Origin: an uncultured Shinella sp.
GTDB lineage: Bacteria; Pseudomonadota; Alphaproteobacteria; Rhizobiales; Rhizobiaceae
Direction: 5' to 3'
DNA length: 10,646 nucleotides
NCBI GenBank assembly: GCA_946886325.1
Contig: CAMPIK010000039.1
Span: forward strand, 1 to 10,646
In this document: in pieces, positions 1 to 5,567 of the stretch
How the letters are laid out: each line of letters starts with the position of its first letter
Position numbering within the stretch: position 1 is the stretch's first letter
Notes under the pieces: generated by a model
What the model saw: the letters and a program-made list of their open reading frames with translations, nothing else
Database searches by the model: none
Told to the model about the DNA's origin: nothing
Position numbers and translations under genes: made by a program

Positions 1-283
1 GTCTTGCGGCGCAGGCGTGCGACCCTTCCGTCGCGCTTGCCGCCCCGTCTTGCGCGTATTGTCGTTTGACTCAGGGCTGACAATGCTCCGTGCAGAGTTT
101 GATGTGGATCGTTCCCGGCGGCCCTGTTGTCGCCGTTCCAATCCGGGCCGGCTTGCGACAACCTTCCGCAATCGATTCTTGTGACGACGGGCCGGGGGCG
201 GTGGCGGGGCAGAAGCCATCGACGAAACGAACCGGCGCATCGGTGTCGCACGCGGGGCAGCCGGCGACAGAATGGAGGGGCGC
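1..283. other. Upstream region of yicC without a supported gene
   Basis: No reading frame here looks like a real protein. The frame open from the left edge stops at 67-69 (TGA) after 22 mostly Arg/Leu/Pro codons and could at most be the tail of an upstream gene. In rhizobia the neighbour is often mltG, but I recognise no MltG C-terminus. A short GTG-started frame (90-287) overlaps the yicC start, has no ribosome binding site and has an unremarkable composition. A 5-bp inverted repeat, TTGCG (153-157) and CGCAA (167-171), is too weak to name. There is a TTGACT at 66-71, but no matching -10 lies 16-18 bases downstream, so I call no promoter. Confidence 0.5.
274..278 (+). promoter_or_regulatory. 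Ribosome binding site fixing the yicC start
   Basis: GGAGG lies five bases before the ATG at 284. It also rules out the in-frame ATG at 272, which overlaps this motif and has no Shine-Dalgarno sequence of its own. The protein from 284 begins [11 protein letters not shown], the usual YicC N-terminus. Confidence 0.8.
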
Positions 284-1171
284 ATGACATTGCAATCGAT
301 GACAGGCTTTGCGCGGACCGAAGGCACGAGCGGGCGTCACCGCTGGGCCTGGGAGCTTCGCTCGGTCAACGGCAAGGGGCTTGACCTGCGCCTGCGCCTG
401 CCGCCCGGTTTCGAGGCCTTCGAGACCGATATCCGGCAAAAGGCCTCGGCCTGTCTGGCGCGCGGCAACGTCCAGGCGGCGCTGACGGTCGCGACGGCGG
501 AGCCGCGCATCGAGGCTGTCGTCAACGAGGATGCGCTGGCGGCCATCGTCAAGCTCAAGGACCGGTTGACGGGCATCGTCGACCCGGCGCCGCTGCGCCT
601 CGACACGCTGATCGGCATCCGCGGCATCGTCGATTTTCGCGAGGCGGAGGAGGGCGAGGCGGAGCGCGCGACGCGCGACGCGGATATCCGCGCCGGTCTC
701 GACGCGGCCTTCGAGAGCCTCTGCGCCATGCGGACCGTCGAAGGCGATGCGCTGGAAGCGGTGCTTGTCGGCCATATCGACCGGATCGCCGAACTGACGG
801 CGGTCGTTGCGACCGATCCGAGCCGCTCCGTCGAGGCCATTGCCGAGCGGCTGGCGGGCCAGATCGCGCCGCTGCTCCAGGCGCATCCCGGCTTCGATGC
901 GGACCGGCTCTATCAGGAGGCGGCGCTGCTTGCCACCAAGGCCGACCTGCGCGAGGAGATCGACCGGCTGGCCGCCCATGTGCGCGCCGCGCGCGAACTG
1001 CTGTCCGCCGGCGGGCCGGTCGGCCGCAAGCTCGATTTCCTGGCACAGGAATTTAACCGCGAATCGAATACCATCTGTTCGAAATCGACTGCGACTGCCG
1101 TCACCGCGGCGGGCATCGAACTGAAGGTCGTCATCGACCAGTTCCGCGAACAGGTCCAGAATCTGGAGTAG
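284..1171 (+). CDS. yicC: YicC/YloC-family endoribonuclease-like protein
   Basis: A 295-residue soluble protein of the YicC/YloC family. B. subtilis YloC has been reported as an endoribonuclease, and E. coli YicC has been linked to small-RNA turnover; an RNA-processing role here is inferred from the family. The N-terminal signature SMTGFAR is at residues 5-11, followed by [14 protein letters not shown] at about 27-40, matching the YicC N-terminal domain. The C-terminal domain (DUF1732 type) covers about 210-295. It holds [10 protein letters not shown] near 224, the conserved [12 protein letters not shown] at 257-268 and the ending [17 protein letters not shown]. Length is normal for the family. 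Charged, Ala-rich helical sequence links the two domains. The start at 284 is chosen for its GGAGG. The stop lies two bases before the gmk ATG, so the two genes are almost certainly co-transcribed, an arrangement common in alphaproteobacteria. Confidence 0.93.
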   Translation: MTLQSMTGFARTEGTSGRHRWAWELRSVNGKGLDLRLRLPPGFEAFETDIRQKASACLARGNVQAALTVATAEPRIEAVVNEDALAAIVKLKDRLTGIVDPAPLRLDTLIGIRGIVDFREAEEGEAERATRDADIRAGLDAAFESLCAMRTVEGDALEAVLVGHIDRIAELTAVVATDPSRSVEAIAERLAGQIAPLLQAHPGFDADRLYQEAALLATKADLREEIDRLAAHVRAARELLSAGGPVGRKLDFLAQEFNRESNTICSKSTATAVTAAGIELKVVIDQFREQVQNLE

Positions 1172-1173
1172 CC

Positions 1174-1839
1174 ATGAGCGACCCGAGCCGCCCCGACAAG
1201 ATCGAAATTGCCCGCCGCGGACTGATGCTCGTCATCTCCTCGCCGTCGGGCGCCGGAAAATCGACGATTGCCCGCCATCTGCTTGATAATGTCGACAATT
1301 TCCGCCTGTCGGTCAGCGTGACGACGCGGGCGCGGCGGCCGAGCGAGATCGAGGGCGTGCATTACCGGTTTGTCAGCGTGCGCGAATTCGAGCGGCTTCG
1401 CGACAGCGATTCGCTGCTCGAATGGGCGGAAGTGCATGGCAATTTCTACGGCACCCCGCGCGAGGCGGTCGAGGATGCGATGGCGGCGGGCCAGGACATG
1501 CTGTTCGACATCGACTGGCAGGGCGCACAGCAATTGCAGGAGAAGATGCCGGCCGACGTCGTCTCGATCTTCATCCTGCCGCCGTCGATGACCGAACTCC
1601 AGTCGCGGCTGCACAGGCGGGCGGAAGACACCGAAGAGGTCATCCAGACGCGGCTCGCCAATTCGCGCTCCGAGATCGAGCACTGGCGGGAATACGACTA
1701 CGTCGTCGTCAACGACGACCTCAACCGCGCCTTCACCGCGCTGAAATCGATCGTCGAGGCCGAGCGCCTGCGCCGCGACCGCCGTCCGGGCCTGTTCGAT
1801 TTCGTCACCCGGCTCCTGACGGAGAAGCCGGTTCTCTGA
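1174..1839 (+). CDS. gmk: Guanylate kinase
   Basis: Cytosolic guanylate kinase (GMP + ATP to GDP + ADP) in purine nucleotide synthesis; 221 residues, normal length. The P-loop is [10 protein letters not shown] at residues 22-31. Its first Gly is replaced by Ser, as I recall for other alphaproteobacterial Gmk proteins. The GMP-binding region contains [17 protein letters not shown] (48-64) and [10 protein letters not shown] (86-95). [10 protein letters not shown] (112-121) follows, and the lid region [17 protein letters not shown] lies at about 145-161. The motif [10 protein letters not shown] (174-183) near the C-terminus is typical of the family. The ribosome binding site GGAG (1165-1168) sits inside the last codons of yicC, five bases before the ATG, which suggests translational coupling. 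The stop is six bases from the convergent stop of the minus-strand methyltransferase gene. No terminator hairpin fits between them, so the transcripts probably overlap. Confidence 0.97.
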   Translation: MSDPSRPDKIEIARRGLMLVISSPSGAGKSTIARHLLDNVDNFRLSVSVTTRARRPSEIEGVHYRFVSVREFERLRDSDSLLEWAEVHGNFYGTPREAVEDAMAAGQDMLFDIDWQGAQQLQEKMPADVVSIFILPPSMTELQSRLHRRAEDTEEVIQTRLANSRSEIEHWREYDYVVVNDDLNRAFTALKSIVEAERLRRDRRPGLFDFVTRLLTEKPVL

Positions 1840-1845
1840 AGCCGG

Positions 1846-2466
1846 TCAGGGCAGGAACAGCACCGTCGGCAGATAACCCGCCAGATGCAGCGCCTCGATG
1901 CCCTCGGCCAGCGGAAAGAGCGCGAGGAAGGCAAGGCAATCGAGAAAGGTCTTCGTCAGCGCGGCCTGTGAAAAGGCGACGGTCTCGGCCGATGTGTAGC
2001 GCCTCGGGTCCGGCCATAGAAGCGGTGTTCGTGCCGCATAGGCCTCATAGGCGGCCGGAAAACGGCTCCGCAGATAGCCGGCCTCGCGCAGCGCCGTGTA
2101 GCGGAAAATGACGACGGCGGCCGCGGTGACGAGTGCCGTCAGCAGAAGCGAGCCGAACATCAGCCCGACGCCTGCAATGCCGAGCAGGGAGAAAAAATAG
2201 AGCGGGTTGCGGCACATCGAATAGGGGCCGTCCGTCACCAGTTCCGCATTCTTGCGCGCGCCGATGAAAAGGATCGCCCAGAGGCGTCCGAGGATGGCGG
2301 CGAAGACCAGCACGAGGCCGGTGACCTCCAGCGCCTCGTGCAGCGACGTTCCTTCATCCGCAAGCGGGCGTGTCAGCGCAAAGGCAAACAGAAACAGGCC
2401 GGCCATCAGCCAGAGTGTTGCGAGCCGTTTCTTCTGGTTGAAGGCGGTGAGGTGGGGCGCATCCAT
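1846..2466 (-). CDS. ICMT/PEMT-like integral membrane methyltransferase
   Basis: A 206-residue membrane protein of the isoprenylcysteine carboxyl methyltransferase / phospholipid N-methyltransferase-like group. Hydrophobic segments lie at about 16-31, 46-69, 91-121 (probably two passes), 172-187 and 190-206. The family signature is visible as VTDGPYSMCRNPLYF at 77-91, with Asn where many relatives have the His of RHPxY. A conserved Glu at 128 precedes RFPAAYEAYAARTPLLWP (135-152). This region binds S-adenosylmethionine in characterised relatives. The substrate is unknown. Bacteria lack typical prenylated-CAAX proteins, so the ICMT name should not be taken literally; a lipid or small-molecule acceptor is as likely. 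The gene is last in the minus-strand operon, 88 bases after rsmA, behind a palindrome and direct repeat. The ribosome binding site is weak (CCGGAA about eight bases upstream). No later Met keeps the first membrane segment intact. Confidence 0.85.
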   Translation of the reverse strand: MDAPHLTAFNQKKRLATLWLMAGLFLFAFALTRPLADEGTSLHEALEVTGLVLVFAAILGRLWAILFIGARKNAELVTDGPYSMCRNPLYFFSLLGIAGVGLMFGSLLLTALVTAAAVVIFRYTALREAGYLRSRFPAAYEAYAARTPLLWPDPRRYTSAETVAFSQAALTKTFLDCLAFLALFPLAEGIEALHLAGYLPTVLFLP

Positions 2467-2499
2467 CGACGTGTTCCGGTTAAGCTCGACGTGTCGAGC
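2466..2499. repeat. Direct repeat plus palindrome in the rsmA-methyltransferase gap
   Basis: The nonamer TCGACGTGT occurs at 2466-2474 and again at 2486-2494, exactly 20 bases apart (about two helical turns). The second copy lies in a perfect inverted repeat, GCTCGAC (2484-2490), GT, GTCGAGC (2493-2499). The first copy touches the start codon of the downstream minus-strand gene. As RNA the palindrome gives a 6-bp stem with a 4-base loop and no U-run, so it does not look like an intrinsic terminator. An operator for a dimeric regulator is an inference only. Confidence 0.5.
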
Positions 2500-2554
2500 G
2501 ATGCGGCTCCGACTGCGGCGAATTCAAGGCGCGGGAGGGACCTGCGACGCCTTG

Positions 2555-3382
2555 TCAGATCAGGTTCGCCAGCCGCACGAACTCTTCCACCGACAGCGTC
2601 TCCGCCCGTCGCTGCGGGTCGATGCCGGCCTTGGCGAGCAGCGCCTCGCCGCCGAGCGGCTTCAGGCTCTGGCGCAGCATCTTGCGGCGCTGGCCGAAGG
2701 CGGCCTGCGTGACGCGTTCGAGCCTTGCTGCCTCGCAGGGGAGCGGCTCGGCGATCGGCTCGAGGTGCACCACGGTCGAGGTCACTTTCGGCGGCGGTGT
2801 GAAGGCCTGAGGCGGAATGTCGAAGGCCATGCGGGCGTCGGTCCGCCAGCCGCAGATGACGCCGAGACGGCCGTAATGATCGTCATCCGCGTCGGCAACG
2901 ATGCGCAGCGCCACTTCGCGCTGGAACATCAGCGTCAGCGAAAGGTAGAATGGCGGCCAGCGTTGCGGAAGCAGCCAGTTGAGCAGCAGTTGCGTGCCGA
3001 CATTGTAGGGCAGGTTGGCGATGATGCGCACCGGCTCACCGGGCGCCAGCGCCGCCGCATCGATCTTCAGCGCATCGCCCTCGATCACCTCGAGGCGACC
3101 CGGATAGTGTGCCGCGATTTCGGCCAGCGCCGGCAGGCAGCGCGCGTCGCGCTCGACGGCGATGACGCGCTTCGCGCCAAGCGCCAGGATTGCGCGGGTC
3201 AGGCCGCCGGGGCCGGGGCCGACCTCGATCACCGTGCAGTCTTCGAGCGGACCGGCGGTGCGCGCAACCTTCTGGGTGAGGTTGAGATCGAGAAGAAAGT
3301 TCTGGCCGAGCGATTTCTTCGCATCCAGCCCGTGGCGCTGGATAACGTCGCGCAGCGGCGGCAGTCCGTCGAGGGCCGCCAT
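2555..3382 (-). CDS. rsmA: 16S rRNA (adenine1518/1519-N6)-dimethyltransferase RsmA (KsgA)
   Basis: Cytosolic rRNA methyltransferase that dimethylates two adjacent adenines near the 3' end of 16S rRNA during small-subunit maturation, using S-adenosylmethionine; loss gives kasugamycin resistance in studied species. It has 275 residues, normal length. Motifs in order are KKSLGQNFL (22-30), the SAM-binding motif [12 protein letters not shown] (51-62), acidic Glu77 in AVERD, GDA (102-104), the catalytic NLPY (123-126), FQREVA (153-158), [12 protein letters not shown] (194-205) and the C-terminal [12 protein letters not shown] (229-240). The start codon shares its A with the pdxA stop (TGATG), and no Shine-Dalgarno sequence is visible. 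Translation is therefore probably coupled to pdxA by re-initiation. The pdxA-rsmA pairing is the same as in enterobacteria, but apaG and apaH do not follow. Confidence 0.97.
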   Translation of the reverse strand: MAALDGLPPLRDVIQRHGLDAKKSLGQNFLLDLNLTQKVARTAGPLEDCTVIEVGPGPGGLTRAILALGAKRVIAVERDARCLPALAEIAAHYPGRLEVIEGDALKIDAAALAPGEPVRIIANLPYNVGTQLLLNWLLPQRWPPFYLSLTLMFQREVALRIVADADDDHYGRLGVICGWRTDARMAFDIPPQAFTPPPKVTSTVVHLEPIAEPLPCEAARLERVTQAAFGQRRKMLRQSLKPLGGEALLAKAGIDPQRRAETLSVEEFVRLANLI

Positions 3383-4407
3383 CAGCTGGCGCCGTTCTGG
3401 CGAGCGGCGAGGTCGGCTGCGAGCCGGAGCGCCGCCAGCAGGCTGTCCGGCTTCGCCTTGCCGGTGCCGGCGAGCGCAAAGGCTGTGCCGTGGTCGGGCG
3501 AGGTGCGGATGAAGGGAAGGCCGAGCGTCGCGTTGACGGAATCGTCGAAGCCGAGCGCCTTGGCGGGGATCAGCGCCTGGTCGTGATACATGCAGATGGC
3601 GACGTCATAGGTTTCACGCGCCGCCGCGTGGAACATCGTGTCGGCCGGCAGGGGGCCGAAGGCGTCGATGCCGGCTGCCTTCAGCCGTTCGACGGCCGGG
3701 CGTACCACCGCATCGTCTTCCAGCCCCAGCGCGCCGCCTTCGCCGGCATGCGGATTGAGCCCTGATATCGCGAGCCGTGGGGCCTTGATGCCGAAGCGCA
3801 GCCGCAGGTCGCGATCGGTCACGGTGGCCGTCTCGACGATCAGGTCTTCGCTCAGCGCCGCCGGAACGTCCTTCAGCGGGATATGGATCGTCACCGGCAC
3901 GGTCCGAAGCTTCGGCCCGGCCAGCAGCATCACGGGAAGCACCGGCTCGCCTGTCGCCTTCATCGCGAGATCGGCGAGGAATTCCGTATGGCCCGGAAAG
4001 GGGAACCCGGCATCGTAGAGCACGGACTTGGCAATCGGGTTGGTGACGACGGCCGACGTCCGCCCCGCCATCGTCAGGGCGACGGCGGTTTCAATCGCGC
4101 CGGTGATCGCGTTGGCATTCACCGGATCGGGCCTGCCGAGCGTTGCCGGGTGGACAAGCGGTACGGCGAGCACCGGCAGCGCATCCGAAAAGGTCGCCAC
4201 CGCGGTTTCAGGGCTCGCCTCGGCGATCGGCAGTTCGCGTCCGAGCTGGGCGGCCCGTTCGGCGAGCATCGACGGGCATCCGATGAAGAGGAACGGCGGA
4301 AGCGCCAGCCTTTCGCGCTCCTTCCACAGCGTGATCGTCAGGTCGGGGCCGATGCCGGCCGGATCGCCCATGGTGAGCGCCAGCGGCGCACGCGGATTGG
4401 ATGTCAT
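3382..4407 (-). CDS. pdxA: 4-hydroxythreonine-4-phosphate dehydrogenase PdxA
   Basis: NAD-dependent, metal-requiring dehydrogenase of the DXP-dependent pyridoxal phosphate pathway. It oxidises 4-phosphohydroxy-L-threonine, and the product decarboxylates to the partner used by PdxJ. It has 341 residues, normal length. Motifs are [11 protein letters not shown] (11-21), TNPIAK (122-127), GHTEFLA (139-145), TIHIPL (173-178), [11 protein letters not shown] (215-225), PADTMF (254-259), MYHDQALIP (273-281) and [16 protein letters not shown] (295-310). His175, His220 and His275 correspond to the three metal ligands known in E. coli PdxA (His166, 211, 266), with a constant offset of nine. The gene lies 66 bases after surA. 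I see no clear Shine-Dalgarno sequence before the ATG; a stable hairpin ends 22 bases upstream. No other start codon with a better site is close by. Confidence 0.97.
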   Translation of the reverse strand: MTSNPRAPLALTMGDPAGIGPDLTITLWKERERLALPPFLFIGCPSMLAERAAQLGRELPIAEASPETAVATFSDALPVLAVPLVHPATLGRPDPVNANAITGAIETAVALTMAGRTSAVVTNPIAKSVLYDAGFPFPGHTEFLADLAMKATGEPVLPVMLLAGPKLRTVPVTIHIPLKDVPAALSEDLIVETATVTDRDLRLRFGIKAPRLAISGLNPHAGEGGALGLEDDAVVRPAVERLKAAGIDAFGPLPADTMFHAAARETYDVAICMYHDQALIPAKALGFDDSVNATLGLPFIRTSPDHGTAFALAGTGKAKPDSLLAALRLAADLAARQNGAS

Positions 4408-4429
4408 GCAGAGGTGCCCGGCCCGGTGA

Positions 4430-4454
4430 CACGACGCCCGTGGCGGGCGCCGCG
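4430..4454 (-). other. GC-rich RNA hairpin between surA and pdxA
   Basis: Read on the minus strand, this 25-base segment folds into an 11-bp stem closed by a three-base CCA loop. The core is CGCCCG (4449-4444) against CGGGCG (4440-4435), extended outward by five pairs, two of them G-U. The G-U pairs make it stronger on the coding (minus) strand than on the plus strand. No U-tract follows, so it is not a standard intrinsic terminator. It could mark an mRNA processing site, protect surA mRNA, or tune pdxA translation; which of these is unknown. Confidence 0.55.
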
Positions 4455-4473
4455 CATATTCTTCTTCAACGCA

Positions 4474-5412
4474 TCAGCGATCGACGATCTGTGCCTTGCT
4501 GCGCAGTTCGTCGATATATTTCGCGCTGTTGGTGTCTTCTTCCTCGCCGCTGTTCTTGCCGAGGTCCTCGGCGCGGAAGACGATTTCGGCCGCCACGTCG
4601 TCGTTGACCTCACGCTTCTTGCAGATCGCGAGATACTCGACGCCGCGTTCCGTCACGCGCGTGCCTGTCGTGATGCCATCCGCCTTCAGGATGAGCGGCT
4701 TCCAGTCGTCGGGAAGCTGCGGCTCCAGCACGCGGCCGAGATTGCGGATCGAGACGTCGTGCATGGTCGCGGCAAAGACCTTCGCCTGTTCGCAGCCCGG
4801 GAATTTCGAGCGCGAGGCTTCCGCCTCCTGCTTGCGCTTGCCGAGGATCGAATTGCGCCTTGCGGCCGGCACGACGAAGATGACCTGGTTGAGGAAATAT
4901 TCCGTGGTCACCGGCTTCTTGCCGCCGTTTTCCTGCATGCGGGAAACGAGGTTCTTCGCATTGCCGCCGGCGCCGAAACGGGCGTTGACGACACGCGGCC
5001 AGCTCATCTGCACGGCGATGAACTGCTTGAAATGATCGACGCCGACGCCGGCGCGATCGAGGATCTGTGCGAGCTGCTGCGGCGTCATCTTGTTGTTGCC
5101 GGCAAAGCGCGCGAACGAACCATCGACGTCGCTGGTGCTGACCGACATCTGCAGCCGGAGGATCTCCGTGCGCTTCAGCACCTCGTCGATCAACTGCTGC
5201 TTTGCGATCTGGCTGACATTGCCGCGGGTGCGCTGCAGGCGCAGGAAGGCTGCGCGGCGTGCAATGTCGCCCGACGTGATGGCCGAGCCGTTGACGACGA
5301 CCTCGATCTTGCTCGCTGCCTGTGCCGCTACCGGCGGCAATGCAACGCTTGTCGCCATGGCGAGCGCAACACCGAATGCCACGGCGCGCGCGAATGCGTA
5401 TGTGCCCTTCAT
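4474..5412 (-). CDS. surA: SurA-like periplasmic chaperone / peptidyl-prolyl isomerase
   Basis: A 312-residue secreted protein of the SurA family, which in E. coli escorts unfolded outer-membrane proteins, LptD included, through the periplasm. A Sec signal peptide is clear: basic start, hydrophobic run at about 9-25, likely cleavage after AQA at residue 32. The mature N-terminus has the SurA_N pattern KIEVVVNGSAITSGDIARR (35-53), with helical chaperone sequence to about 150. A parvulin-like stretch follows, from EYFLNQVIFVVP (171-182) to GVEYLAICKKREV (257-269). The C-terminal helix KYIDELRSKAQIV matches the SurA tail. There is room for one parvulin domain at most, against two in the 428-residue E. 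coli protein, and it lacks an obvious set of active-site residues. Chaperone activity is therefore more likely than isomerase activity. The start is supported by AAAGGGA about six bases upstream. The gene lies 155 bases after lptD with its own candidate promoter. Confidence 0.88.
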   Translation of the reverse strand: MKGTYAFARAVAFGVALAMATSVALPPVAAQAASKIEVVVNGSAITSGDIARRAAFLRLQRTRGNVSQIAKQQLIDEVLKRTEILRLQMSVSTSDVDGSFARFAGNNKMTPQQLAQILDRAGVGVDHFKQFIAVQMSWPRVVNARFGAGGNAKNLVSRMQENGGKKPVTTEYFLNQVIFVVPAARRNSILGKRKQEAEASRSKFPGCEQAKVFAATMHDVSIRNLGRVLEPQLPDDWKPLILKADGITTGTRVTERGVEYLAICKKREVNDDVAAEIVFRAEDLGKNSGEEEDTNSAKYIDELRSKAQIVDR

Positions 5413-5495
5413 GCCAGTCCCTTTCCCAATCCCGCATGTCGCGGCGATCCATCGGCCATTTGCCGCTGAGCTGGATCGCGCTTGGAGAGTTCAAG

Positions 5496-5513
5496 GCATG
5501 TGCATAAACATGC
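5496..5513. repeat. Inverted repeat in the surA leader
   Basis: GCATGT (5496-5501) and ACATGC (5508-5513) form a perfect 6-bp inverted repeat around a 6-base spacer. It overlaps the candidate -10 of the surA promoter (5501-5506 on the minus strand), the position expected of an operator. With arms this short, chance is possible. Confidence 0.35.
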
Positions 5514-5530
5514 GGCCAAACGATGACAAG
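5501..5530 (-). promoter_or_regulatory. Candidate promoter for surA-pdxA-rsmA
   Basis: On the minus strand CTTGTC (5530-5525) matches five of six bases of the rhizobial -35 CTTGAC. After a 17-base spacer comes TTATGC (5507-5502), a weak match to the CTATAT -10. It lies about 90-120 bases before the surA ATG in the only long gap of the operon (5413-5567). An internal promoter for the second half of the operon is plausible but rests on motif similarity only. Confidence 0.33.
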
Positions 5531-5567
5531 GCCGGTTGCATGCCGCATTGCACGGCACCCGACGGCC

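Noticed and set aside
90..287. 65-residue GTG-started frame overlapping the yicC start by ATGA
   Set aside because: The overlap looks operon-like, but there is no Shine-Dalgarno sequence, no recognisable feature, and yicC has its own strong GGAGG.
71..979. 302-codon minus-strand open frame opposite yicC
   Set aside because: Arg/Asp-rich antisense shadow of yicC; no motif and no ribosome binding site.
1822..1836. GAGAA/TTCTC inverted repeat at the end of gmk as a terminator
   Set aside because: Only a 5-bp stem inside the coding sequence and no U-run after it.
5541..5557. TGCCG/CGGCA inverted repeat after lptD as a terminator
   Set aside because: A 5-bp stem with a 7-base loop and no U-run on the minus strand; too weak.
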